Shown here: positions 55,789 through 64,000 of the stretch, piece by piece | Numbering within the stretch: the first letter of the stretch is position 1 | Layout: the number at the start of each line of letters is the position of its first letter | DNA from: Thalassococcus halodurans | GTDB taxonomy: Bacteria > Pseudomonadota > Alphaproteobacteria > Rhodobacterales > Rhodobacteraceae | DNA length: 64,000 nucleotides | Reading direction: 5' to 3' | NCBI RefSeq assembly: GCF_900108225.1 | Contig: NZ_FNUZ01000001.1 | Span: forward strand, 248,001 to 312,000 | Notes under the pieces: generated by a model | Database searches by the model: none | What the model was told of the DNA's origin: nothing | Seen by the model: the letters and a program-made list of their open reading frames with translations, nothing else | Program-made: the position numbers and the translations under genes

Positions 55789-57786
55789 TTACTGATCCAG
55801 GAACGACCGCAGTTTGCGCGACCTGCTGGGATGTTTCAGCTTCCGCAGCGCTTTCGCTTCGATCTGACGGATACGTTCACGCGTAACGCTGAACTGCTGA
55901 CCCACTTCTTCCAGCGTGTGGTCGGTGTTCATGCCGATACCAAAGCGCATGCGCAGGACACGTTCTTCGCGCGGCGTCAGCGACGACAGGACCCGTGTAG
56001 TGGTTTCTTTCAGGTTTTCCTGAATGGCCGAGTCCAACGGCAGAACAGCGTTCTTGTCTTCGATGAAATCGCCCAGCTGCGAATCTTCCTCGTCACCGAT
56101 CGGTGTTTCGAGAGAGATCGGCTCTTTCGCGATCTTCATGACCTTGCGCACTTTCTCAAGCGGCATTTGCAGCTTTTCAGCCAGTTCTTCCGGTGTCGGT
56201 TCACGACCGATTTCATGCAGCATCTGACGGCCTGTCCGGACCAGCTTGTTGATCGTTTCGATCATGTGAACCGGAATACGAATGGTGCGCGCCTGATCCG
56301 CGATCGAACGGGTGATCGCCTGACGGATCCACCATGTCGCGTAGGTCGAGAATTTGTAACCGCGGCGATATTCGAACTTATCAACCGCCTTCATCAGGCC
56401 GATGTTACCTTCCTGAATAAGGTCAAGGAACTGCAGGCCACGGTTGGTGTATTTCTTGGCGATCGAGATAACCAGACGCAGGTTCGCTTCGACCATTTCC
56501 TTCTTGGCCTGACGGGCTTCTTTTTCGCCCTTCTGAACCTGCTGCACGATGCGGCGGAATTCGCTGATGTCCAGACCGACGTACTGACCGACCTGCGCCA
56601 TGTCAGAGCGCAGTTCTTCCACCTTGTCAGAGGAGCGTTCGATGAACATCTGCCAGCCACGACCGGATTTCTCGGCCATACGCTCCATCCAGTTGGGATC
56701 AAGCTCGTGGTTGCGGTATTCCTCGACAAATTCACGGCGGTTGATGCGGGCCTGATCGGCCAGCTTCACCATCGAACTGTCAATCGACATGATACGTTTG
56801 TTGATGCCGTACAGCTGGTCAACCAGCGCCTCGATCCGGTTGTTGTGCAGGTGAAGACCGTTCACCAGAACCACAATTTCGGACCGCAGGTCTTGATAGC
56901 GCTTTTCGTCTGTCGCGCTGAAAGACCCGTCTTCGTTCAGCGTCGCGGAAATCCGGCTGTCTTGCATTTCAGCAAGGTCTTCGTAATCCGCAGCAATCCG
57001 GTCTAACGTTTCCAGAACACGTGGCTTCAGCGCAGCTTCCATTGCCGCCAGCGACATGTTGGCCTGATCATCTTCGTCGTCATCGTCGTCGTTATTGCTG
57101 ATCGGGTTTCCGTCGGCGTCCAGCTCGGGACCGGCGTTTTCAGCTTTACGCGGGGCAGCAGGCGCAGCACCGGCGGTCGGCACGATGGGCTCATCCATCT
57201 CGCCTTCTTCGCCCATCTGACCAGAGAACGTGGTTTCAAGGTCGATCACATCGCGCAGCAGAATGTCTTCGGAAAGAAGTTCCTCGCGCCAGATGGTGAT
57301 CGCCTGGAATGTCAGCGGGCTTTCGCAAAGACCCGCGATCATTGTGTTGCGGCCAGCCTCAATGCGCTTCGCAATCGCGATTTCGCCTTCACGGCTCAGC
57401 AGTTCGACCGATCCCATTTCGCGCAGATACATGCGAACAGGGTCATCGGTGCGATCCAGCTTTTCGGTGGTGCCGGAAGACAGCGCAACGTCACGGCCTT
57501 TCGAGGCATCAACAAGCTCGGTCGAGCCTTTGTTTTCCTCTTCTTCGGCTTCTTCGTCGTCTTCAGTAACCTGAATGCCCATTTCGGACAGCATCGACAT
57601 AACGTCTTCGATCTGGTCCGACGACACCTGATCCGGAGGCAGGACTTCGTTCAGCTGATCGTAAGTGATGTAGCCACGTTCCCGGGCTTCTGCGATCATC
57701 TTCTTGACCGCGGCCTGGCTCATATCGAGAGACGCGTCGTCATCCCGATTTTCTGTCTTGGCGTCATCGTTATCTTTGGCTGCCAT
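55789..57786 (-). CDS. rpoD: RNA polymerase primary sigma factor (sigma-70)
   Basis: A 665-aa housekeeping sigma factor. It shows region 1.1 at the N-terminus, an acidic non-conserved insert (Asp/Glu-rich stretches around 85-95 and 240-260), region 1.2 ([11 protein letters not shown]), region 2 ([22 protein letters not shown] then [12 protein letters not shown]), region 3 and region 4 ([20 protein letters not shown]). GAGGAG lies about 7 bases before ATG 57786. It follows dnaG by 132 bases, the conserved macromolecular-synthesis order, though no rpsU is seen. Confidence 0.98.
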   Translation of the reverse strand: MAAKDNDDAKTENRDDDASLDMSQAAVKKMIAEARERGYITYDQLNEVLPPDQVSSDQIEDVMSMLSEMGIQVTEDDEEAEEEENKGSTELVDASKGRDVALSSGTTEKLDRTDDPVRMYLREMGSVELLSREGEIAIAKRIEAGRNTMIAGLCESPLTFQAITIWREELLSEDILLRDVIDLETTFSGQMGEEGEMDEPIVPTAGAAPAAPRKAENAGPELDADGNPISNNDDDDDEDDQANMSLAAMEAALKPRVLETLDRIAADYEDLAEMQDSRISATLNEDGSFSATDEKRYQDLRSEIVVLVNGLHLHNNRIEALVDQLYGINKRIMSIDSSMVKLADQARINRREFVEEYRNHELDPNWMERMAEKSGRGWQMFIERSSDKVEELRSDMAQVGQYVGLDISEFRRIVQQVQKGEKEARQAKKEMVEANLRLVISIAKKYTNRGLQFLDLIQEGNIGLMKAVDKFEYRRGYKFSTYATWWIRQAITRSIADQARTIRIPVHMIETINKLVRTGRQMLHEIGREPTPEELAEKLQMPLEKVRKVMKIAKEPISLETPIGDEEDSQLGDFIEDKNAVLPLDSAIQENLKETTTRVLSSLTPREERVLRMRFGIGMNTDHTLEEVGQQFSVTRERIRQIEAKALRKLKHPSRSRKLRSFLDQ

Positions 57787-57918
57787 TTAATGCTCCTCTC
57801 GGGGACGGTCCCCTTGGGTGGGCGATTCGCGTGATTCGTCTTGCCGAATCAATACCGCGAACAAGTGATTCGCACACCTACCTAGCCCAACTTCTTTAAC
57901 GAAGGTGATGCAAAACCA

Positions 57919-59880
57919 CTAGGATTGCCCCTTCGAATTCTGGATTGCGTCTAACAAAGCTGCAAAAGAACGGCGCTCTTCTCGATCCATCATCACGCCA
58001 TTCTCGCCTTTGTCGAAATCTCCCCCTTCGTCCTGACCGGCCCTGTGGGCCTGCGCGCGTGCCTCAGCGGCCTGCGCCAAACGCCAGGTGACGGCTTCGT
58101 CGGACAACGCATCCAAGTCTTCCACCGCCTCTTGAATCTCTGCCGCAAGCCCAGCTGCGGCGCCCAGTTTCCCCAGTTCCTCGACGACTGTCAGACGCGC
58201 CAGTTGGGCATCTCCGGGTTTGCGAACACAAGGGATAAGAGCGACATGGCGTGCGGTCAGCAGGTTTTCAAGGGCGACCCCGCCAATTGATTGTTCAGCC
58301 ACCTCTTTTGCTCCGTCCATGTCTATCGGACGATGTCGCAGCAACGCGTCGCGCAATGTCGCGTGAACCGGATCACTGCATTCCATGGCTTCAAGTTCGG
58401 GTTCGAAACTGTCGATAATTTCCGGCGATGACAGCACCGAGGCCAGAATGACAGCCTCTCGCAGTTCCGTTTCCGCGGCCTCGCCTCTGGCCACCAATAG
58501 CGATTGTTTGGTCGAGGCCACGGGCGGCAAAGGCGCGCCTTTGCGGCGCCATGTACCGCCATCCGATTTCCCGACCGCGCGGCTAGAGGCAGGCGCGCGC
58601 TTGAACAGCTGCCAGCGCAGATCCTTGATCTCTTCCCCGTAGTGCGACCGGATGCTTGGATCCTGGATCATACGGATCTTTTCACGCAGGGCTTTGTCCA
58701 ATGCCGCTTTGCGCTCGGGGCTGTCGAACACACGACCTTCGGTTTCGCGCTGCCACAACAGGCGCACCATCGGCAGAGCATTATCCAGAACCGCCTGAAC
58801 CGCCTCAGGGCCGTCTTCCTTGATCAGATCATCAGGGTCTTTACCTTCGGGCATCAGGGCAAAGCGCAGCGACTTGCCCGCCTCAAGCAACGGCAAGGCC
58901 AGATCGATCACACGGTAAGCCGCACGAATACCCGCCTTGTCGCCATCCAGCGCGATGATCGGTTCATCCGAAATCCGCCACAAAAGGTGCAGCTGGTTTT
59001 CCGTCACGGCAGTGCCCAATGGTGCCACCGACGCGCCAAAACCACCAACCGACAGAGCGATAACGTCCATATAGCCTTCAGCGACAATCAGCGGCAGGCC
59101 TTTGCCAGCGGCTTCCCGTGCCGGACCGTGGTTGTAAAGGTTGCGGCCTTTGTCAAAAAGCTCGGTCTCGGGCGAGTTCAGGTATTTCGCGTTGTCATTC
59201 GGGTCCATCGCCCGCCCGCCAAACGCGATGCAGCGCCCACGGGCATCACGGATCGGGAACATGATACGGTTGCGGAACACGTCATAGGGCTTGCCACCCT
59301 TACTGCTGTCCTTCGCCAACCCCGCTGCCATGATCAACTCGGGCTTGATGCCCTTGCCGGTCAGATGATCCCACAGTCCCTGCCAGCCGTCCGGCGCAAA
59401 GCCGATGCCGAACTGGTCCTGCGTGGCTTGATCTAACTGGCGTTTGACTAGATAGGCGCGGGCTGCGGCCCCTGCGCCCGACTGCAATTGCATCCGGAAA
59501 AACTGCGCAGCCTGCTCCATGACTTGCGCCAGTTCGGTCCGGCGGTCGGCCTTTTCAGCCGCCCGTGGGTCGCGCGCTGGCATCTGCATTCCGGCCTCGC
59601 CCGCCAGAATTTCGATCGCCTCCATGAAGCTGACGTTTTCCGTTTCCTGAACAAAGCCGATCGCATCGCCTTTGGCGTGGCAGCCAAAGCAGTAGTAGAA
59701 CCCTTTGCGATCATCGACGTGGAAAGAGGCGCTTTTTTCCTGATGGAAAGGGCACGGTGCCCACATGTCGCCCTTGGCCTGATTGGACTTGCGCTGATCC
59801 CACATGACTTTGCGCCCGACAACCTGCGACAGGCTGGTTCGGGTGCGAAGTTCATCCAAGAAACCTGGGGGCAGACTCAT
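57919..59880 (-). CDS. dnaG: DNA primase
   Basis: A 653-aa primase that makes RNA primers for replication. The N-terminal CHC2 zinc finger is CPFHQEKSASFHV with FYYCFGCHAKGD, the TOPRIM domain shows VAEGYMDVIAL and ALDGDKAGIRAA, and the C-terminal helicase-binding domain is helical with an extended charged end. The start at 59880 (MSLPPGFLDELR) lacks a strong ribosome site but matches family openings. It is upstream of rpoD on the same strand. Confidence 0.96.
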   Translation of the reverse strand: MSLPPGFLDELRTRTSLSQVVGRKVMWDQRKSNQAKGDMWAPCPFHQEKSASFHVDDRKGFYYCFGCHAKGDAIGFVQETENVSFMEAIEILAGEAGMQMPARDPRAAEKADRRTELAQVMEQAAQFFRMQLQSGAGAAARAYLVKRQLDQATQDQFGIGFAPDGWQGLWDHLTGKGIKPELIMAAGLAKDSSKGGKPYDVFRNRIMFPIRDARGRCIAFGGRAMDPNDNAKYLNSPETELFDKGRNLYNHGPAREAAGKGLPLIVAEGYMDVIALSVGGFGASVAPLGTAVTENQLHLLWRISDEPIIALDGDKAGIRAAYRVIDLALPLLEAGKSLRFALMPEGKDPDDLIKEDGPEAVQAVLDNALPMVRLLWQRETEGRVFDSPERKAALDKALREKIRMIQDPSIRSHYGEEIKDLRWQLFKRAPASSRAVGKSDGGTWRRKGAPLPPVASTKQSLLVARGEAAETELREAVILASVLSSPEIIDSFEPELEAMECSDPVHATLRDALLRHRPIDMDGAKEVAEQSIGGVALENLLTARHVALIPCVRKPGDAQLARLTVVEELGKLGAAAGLAAEIQEAVEDLDALSDEAVTWRLAQAAEARAQAHRAGQDEGGDFDKGENGVMMDREERRSFAALLDAIQNSKGQS

Positions 59881-60000
59881 GGGCGAATTATCGGCATTGT
59901 CGCGAACAGAGTCCAGATGCCTGACGCATCGGACGGCTTCATTTTCAACGTTTGGTTCAGGGCGTCATGCGCGGGGTTTGGCCCGCGCATCCGGTCCGGC

Positions 60001-60300
60001 TTACTGTGCCTTGCAGGCCGTCGCCCAGCTTTCACCGACTTCGGCACCAAGCTGGTCTTCGGGCAGGCTGTACACCCATTCGACAATCGCGGGCACGACC
60101 GAGACATATTTCTGCGCCTGATCGTCCAGCCCTTCTGCAACGGCTGTCACAGAGGCGTCTGCATCCTGGCCGCCGGTGCGTGCCTCGACCACGGACATAA
60201 CGACATCGGCCTGAATGCCGCACTCGGCGTCCTTATCCAGCGCAAATGCGGATGTTGCGGTCAAAGCGAAAAAGGCTGTGATGGCTGCGGTCTTATGCAC
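60001..60300 (-). CDS. Small periplasmic protein, unknown
   Basis: A 99-aa protein with a signal peptide (MHKTAAITAFFALTATSAFA), then a mature helical, acidic body with two Cys (AECGIQADVV and WATACKAQ at the end), possibly a disulfide. The start is a GTG at 60300 with AGGAG 8 bases upstream. It lies between dnaG and the dehydrogenase gene, separated by about 120 bases on each side. Not recognised. Confidence 0.75.
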   Translation of the reverse strand: MHKTAAITAFFALTATSAFALDKDAECGIQADVVMSVVEARTGGQDADASVTAVAEGLDDQAQKYVSVVPAIVEWVYSLPEDQLGAEVGESWATACKAQ

Positions 60301-60423
60301 GTCTCAAACTCCTGTAGGGTTGAGCATGACATAAGTCTCATCCCACCGACTGTCACCCTTTGACGGGAAATAACGGCGGCGTATCGCCCAGCGCACCGAG
60401 GGACAGGTGCGCCGAGCAATATC

Positions 60424-61857
60424 TTATAGACCTTTGGTGTGGTAGCTGCTGACGACCTTACCGATCGACACGATAAAGGCCGCAGTCCGCAAGTCATCGA
60501 CGTCGTCGCGCGCGTGCCATGTTTCCCGCATGCTTTGATAGGCGGCGCGCATGGTGTCGTCCAAACCGGACCGGACCAACTCAAGTTCGCCTGCGCCTTT
60601 CAGATACTGGGTTTTGAAGTTTTCACTGGGCTTCCACGCACCTTTGAGCGAGGCCGACAAAGCTTCCAATTCGTCAATTACCAACTGCTGGCGCGCTTCT
60701 TCGGCGCGGCGCTGCATGCGTCCGAAACGGATGTGGCTCAGGTTTTTGACCCATTCGAAATAGGACACGGTCACACCGCCGGCGTTTGCGTACATGTCTG
60801 GGATGATCACACAGCCCTTTTCGCGCAGGATAGCATCGGCGCCGGATGTCACCGGACCGTTCGCAGCTTCGATGATGAGCGGGGCTTTGATGTACTTGGC
60901 GTTGGCAAGGTTGATCACACCTTCCAAAGCCGCCGGGATCAGAATGTCGCACTCTTCTTCCAGAAGCAGCGCGCCGTGTTCAACGTATTCGCCGCCAGCA
61001 AACCCTTTGACACCGCCTGTTTCCATGATGTGCGCGCGCACCTGATCTACATCCAGACCGTCCGGATTTCTCAGGCCGCCGTCACGTTCGATAATCCCAA
61101 CGATTTTGCTACCGTCCTCGCTCTGAAGAAACTTGGCCGCGTGATAACCCACGTTACCCAGACCCTGAACAACGATCCGCTTGCCATCAAGCGAGCCTGA
61201 CAAACCGGCCTTGGCCATATCTTCGGGATGGCGAAAGAATTCGCGCAGCGCATATTGCACGCCCCGACCGGTTGCTTCGACGCGCCCCGCGATACCGCCC
61301 GCGTTCAGCGGTTTACCGGTAACGCAGGCCTTGGCGTTGATGTCTGTGGTGTTCATCCGCGCGTATTGATCCGCGATCCACGCCATTTCACGTTCACCCG
61401 TGCCCATGTCAGGGGCAGGAACGTTCTGGGACGGGTTGATCAGGTCGCGCTTAATCAGCTCGTAGGCGAAACGACGGGTGATCAGCTCCATTTCGTGTTC
61501 GTCGTATTCGCGCGGATCAATGCAAAGACCACCTTTCGAGCCGCCAAATGGTGCCTCTACAAGTGCACATTTATAGGTCATCAGCGCGGCAAGCGCCTCG
61601 ACCTCGTCCTGATTTACGTTCAGGGCAAAGCGAATACCGCCTTTTACCGGTTCCATGTGTTCAGAGTGAACAGAACGATACCCAGTAAAAGTCTTCATAT
61701 CGCCACGAAGTCGTACGCCAAAACGCACAGTGTAGGTCGCATTACAGACACGTATCTTTTCCGCGAGGCCCGGGGACAAATCCATAAGGGCAACCGCACG
61801 GTTGTACATATGGTCTACACTTTCGCGAAAAGTCGGCTCATTGATCGATGCACTTGC
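60424..61857 (-). CDS. Glu/Leu/Phe/Val dehydrogenase family enzyme (glutamate dehydrogenase)
   Basis: A 477-aa amino-acid dehydrogenase. The substrate domain shows VKGGIRFALNV, the catalytic Lys in PFGGSKGGLCIDP, and APDMGTGEREMAW; the NAD(P) domain has VQGLGNVGYHAAKFL and PAALEGVINLANA, and it ends with the family's C-terminal helix. This fits glutamate dehydrogenase, converting glutamate to 2-oxoglutarate and ammonia; leucine or other specificity cannot be excluded by eye. I chose ATG 61857, with GGGAGA upstream, over an ATG seven codons earlier at 61878. Confidence 0.9.
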   Translation of the reverse strand, partial: ASASINEPTFRESVDHMYNRAVALMDLSPGLAEKIRVCNATYTVRFGVRLRGDMKTFTGYRSVHSEHMEPVKGGIRFALNVNQDEVEALAALMTYKCALVEAPFGGSKGGLCIDPREYDEHEMELITRRFAYELIKRDLINPSQNVPAPDMGTGEREMAWIADQYARMNTTDINAKACVTGKPLNAGGIAGRVEATGRGVQYALREFFRHPEDMAKAGLSGSLDGKRIVVQGLGNVGYHAAKFLQSEDGSKIVGIIERDGGLRNPDGLDVDQVRAHIMETGGVKGFAGGEYVEHGALLLEEECDILIPAALEGVINLANAKYIKAPLIIEAANGPVTSGADAILREKGCVIIPDMYANAGGVTVSYFEWVKNLSHIRFGRMQRRAEEARQQLVIDELEALSASLKGAWKPSENFKTQYLKGAGELELVRSGLDDTMRAAYQSMRETWHARDDVDDLRTAAFIVSIGKVVSSYHTKGL

Positions 61858-62219
61858 CATTGTTGAACTCTCTCCCATGAGATCAATCTAAAGGTACTTT
61901 GCCTAAGAACGGCGGCAAGAATGATTCGCTTAGGGCGAGTCGTGGAACTTACAGAAAGTGCTTAGAATTTATCAAAAGATAGCACTCGGAAAATCCTAGG
62001 GGCACTTATTGTTGCGCTTTGCGGAACAGAGCAACATTCAACCGCAGGATTACCAAAAAAACCGTAAACATAGCCATATTTCGCCCCAATTTGAGGCCGC
62101 ATTTCTGCCTTGTTGCATGCCCATAGACTCTCTCTTGAAACCGGATTTGCGTCGAAAGATATGCGGCCTCCGGTCTTTAGAGATTAGCTCCATACCCTTT
62201 GTGGAGAGAAAGGTACGAA
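61858..62219. other. Intergenic stretch with divergent promoters
   Basis: This 362-base gap lies between the divergent dehydrogenase and Tad-type genes and must hold both promoters. A loose match for the plus strand is TTGAAA (62135-62140) with GATATG (62158-62163), 17 bases apart. No gene with a credible start is seen; a 74-codon frame at 62009-62233 overlaps the next gene and looks random. No terminator or repeat was found. Confidence 0.4.
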
Positions 62220-63692
62220 ATGTGCGAGTTTGAGACTGCCACGAGACCCTCGGCCCTTCGTCGCCTGCGTGGGACGGCTTCTGATGTGGGCCAGTTCCTG
62301 GGACGCTTTAAGACTGATGAATCGGGCAACATGTCATTTCTGGCTGTTATTGGTTCATTGTCCCTGATCGCTTTTGGCGGCATCGGCATTGACCTTATGT
62401 ATACAGAGATGAAGCGCACCAAGGTGCAGGCGACGCTGGACCGAGCGGTTCTCGCGGCGACCGACCTTGAGCAGGGCCTCGTCCCCCAAGACGTTATGCA
62501 GGACTATTTCGACAAGATGCAGATGCCCGACGCTCTGACATCTGTCACAGTTAATACCGGTCTGAACTACCGGAACGTGACCGGCACCGCTTATGTCGGC
62601 ATCCCAACAAACTTCACAAATCTGGTCGGCCTTGAGAACTTGGCCGCAAAGGGCACCAGTTCTGCGGAAGAGCGTATTGCAAACGTTGAAATTTCGCTGG
62701 TTCTGGACATCTCGGGCTCGATGGAGGCCGAAACAACGACAGAGGGCACAGACGTCGCTGCGGGCACTACCAAAATCCAAATGTTGCAAACCGCGACTAA
62801 CACTTTCCTCGACACTGTTCTGACATCAGATAACAAGGATCTCGTGTCGGTATCATTGGTTCCCTATTCGGAGCACGTGAATATCGGTCCGGACATCGCT
62901 TCGAACCTGAACGTCAACTGGCGTCACGGCTATTCGCATTGCCTCGAGTTCCCGCAAACAGATTTCGACTCCGTTTCGCTGGACACCTCGCAGACATTCG
63001 AACAGGCCCAGCATTATCAGTGGAACTTCTACGGGTATAACCACGTCGACGACACAGTTTGCCCGCAGTACAGCTATGAACGCGTTACACCGTTCTCGCA
63101 GGACATCAACGCGCTGAAAAAGCAGGTTGGGGATCTTCAGCCGCGCGCTGGTACGTCGATCTTCCTAGGCATGAAATGGGGTGCAGCACTGCTGGATCCG
63201 TCCATGCGCTCGATCAACTCGACACTGGCCGCAAACGGCGTAACCGACACAGCATTCAGCACCCGCCCTGCCGAATATGATGACGAGAACACGCTGAAGA
63301 CCATCGTTCTTATGACAGACGGCCAGAACAGCAACTCGTACCGGATTTCGGATTTCGCCTACAACGCTGAAAGCGAATACGCGCACTGGGCCAGCAATAA
63401 CTTCTGGTACTACCTGCAAACGCAGGTCGAGCAGAAGTACTGGGGTTACTACTACTACCAGAAATACAACGCTGAGCTCGGCGATATCCTGATGGCGAAC
63501 ATCTGTAACGCCGCGAAAGAAGCAGGGATTGTTGTCTGGTCCATCGGCTTCGAGGTGACCGATCACGGTGCCGCACAGATGGAAAACTGCGCATCCTCGC
63601 CGGCTCACTTCTTCCGTGTGGAAGGCGCCGAACTGGAGAAAACTTTCTATTCCATCGGCCGTGCAATTAACCAGTTGAGGCTCACACAATGA
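62220..63692 (+). CDS. Tad-type von Willebrand factor A protein (TadG-like)
   Basis: A 490-aa protein with the TadE/TadG N-terminal segment (SGNMSFLAVIGSLSLIAFGGIGIDL, in pieces: ESGNMSFLAVIGS then LIAFGGIGIDLM; one membrane helix near 40-60) and a vWA domain with MIDAS motif DISGSM near 170 and VLMTDGQ near 370. A Tyr/Trp/Asn-rich insertion (WGYYYYQKYN) is notable. AAAGG lies 7-8 bases before ATG 62220. Such proteins are envelope-anchored pseudopilin-like components near Tad (tight adherence) pili; no Tad secretion genes are in the window. It overlaps the next gene by 4 bases. Confidence 0.85.
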   Translation: MCEFETATRPSALRRLRGTASDVGQFLGRFKTDESGNMSFLAVIGSLSLIAFGGIGIDLMYTEMKRTKVQATLDRAVLAATDLEQGLVPQDVMQDYFDKMQMPDALTSVTVNTGLNYRNVTGTAYVGIPTNFTNLVGLENLAAKGTSSAEERIANVEISLVLDISGSMEAETTTEGTDVAAGTTKIQMLQTATNTFLDTVLTSDNKDLVSVSLVPYSEHVNIGPDIASNLNVNWRHGYSHCLEFPQTDFDSVSLDTSQTFEQAQHYQWNFYGYNHVDDTVCPQYSYERVTPFSQDINALKKQVGDLQPRAGTSIFLGMKWGAALLDPSMRSINSTLAANGVTDTAFSTRPAEYDDENTLKTIVLMTDGQNSNSYRISDFAYNAESEYAHWASNNFWYYLQTQVEQKYWGYYYYQKYNAELGDILMANICNAAKEAGIVVWSIGFEVTDHGAAQMENCASSPAHFFRVEGAELEKTFYSIGRAINQLRLTQ

Positions 63693-64000
63693 TCACTTCG
63701 TTCAACACCAATTTTCGTCGCTTTCTTAAGTCAGAAGAAGGTACATCGACAGTTGCTTTCGCGCTCTGGGTGCCGTTGTTTATCGGGGTAATCATATCTG
63801 GCGTCGAACTCGCAGCTCTAACAGCTCGACACACCGTCCTTGAAAGTAGCCTGGACAAAACTGTTAGAGAAGTCCGCCTAGGCACTGGTACGATCTACGA
63901 CCACAACTCGCTCAAAACATCAATTTGCGAAAAAGCGACAATCTTGCCTGAGTGCGAAGCAAACCTGCAGCTTGAGATGGTTCGACTGGATCTTCGTGAC
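63689..64000 (+). CDS. TadE-like pilus assembly protein, partial
   Basis: The first 104 codons of a gene running off the window. The start overlaps the vWA gene stop (ATGA). The sequence has a short N-terminal region, the TadE-type EEGTSTVAFALWVPLF opening and a membrane helix (about 22-42), then a periplasmic part with two Cys (TSICEKA and PECEAN). That is the minor-pseudopilin layout. Co-translated with the vWA protein. Confidence 0.8.
   Translation, partial: MITSFNTNFRRFLKSEEGTSTVAFALWVPLFIGVIISGVELAALTARHTVLESSLDKTVREVRLGTGTIYDHNSLKTSICEKATILPECEANLQLEMVRLDLRD

Noticed and set aside
55831-57006. 391-codon plus-strand frame opposite rpoD
   Set aside because: Phe- and Arg-rich composition without domains; rpoD on the other strand is unambiguous.
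1-64000. tRNA, rRNA, CRISPR arrays, insertion sequences, prophage
   Set aside because: Gaps between genes were read for cloverleaf-like, repeat-spacer and transposase signals; none was seen. A covariance-model scan would be needed to exclude small RNAs.

Overview
The window looks like core chromosome of a marine alphaproteobacterium of the order Rhodobacterales (Roseobacter group). The evidence is a moderately GC-rich, gene-dense sequence; the NDUFA12-type complex I protein beside DUF2155 and aat; a GapR/DUF2312 nucleoid protein; an ScfR-type XRE regulator; and a BigR/SqrR-type repressor. I saw no rRNA or tRNA genes, insertion sequences, prophage or CRISPR arrays. Species-level assignment is not possible by eye. 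About 60 protein genes can be supported, and most starts were settled by ribosome binding sites or overlaps with neighbouring genes.

Layout. 1-5 kb: a hybrid histidine kinase overlapping an unknown small protein, then a DegT-type aminotransferase and a HAD phosphatase. 5-20 kb: housekeeping genes. These are glmU-glmS (UDP-GlcNAc supply), an AlkD-like protein, moaA, anmK, tyrS, a DUF3179 protein, two overlapping cyclophilin genes, pgk with a clear terminator, an FtsB-like protein, an orphan FbpB-like permease, and a sulfotransferase-like/YkgJ pair. 20-23.5 kb: GapR and a FadB/FadJ-like two-domain protein that appears to have lost key catalytic residues.

23.5-37 kb is the most distinctive region. 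On the minus strand are an orphan FliM-like gene, a transporter-fused (SSS/STAC) histidine kinase, a small membrane protein, a stand-alone receiver and an ScfR-type XRE regulator. Divergent from these is a five-gene HAAT-type ABC transporter operon followed by acetyl-CoA synthetase. The intergenic region carries several TTTGC half-sites and inverted repeats. I read it as a unit that senses, imports and activates a short-chain carboxylate. The substrate and the regulatory wiring are inferred.

37-46.7 kb: accB-accC-aat, DUF2155 and NDUFA12, a FkbM methyltransferase with a GT61 glycosyltransferase, a RidA-family protein, clpX and clpP (each with a terminator), and a photolyase/cryptochrome-like protein whose domains seem to be in swapped order. 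46.7-54.4 kb: a thioredoxin-like secreted protein with a BigR/SqrR-type repressor, then ribE ... ribD-nrdR with three capsule genes (kpsS, kpsD-like, kpsC) between ribE and ribD on the opposite strand. 54.5-64 kb: YjbQ, two very small exported proteins, rpoD, dnaG, a small periplasmic protein, a glutamate-dehydrogenase-family enzyme, and a Tad-type von Willebrand protein followed by a TadE-like gene cut off by the window edge.
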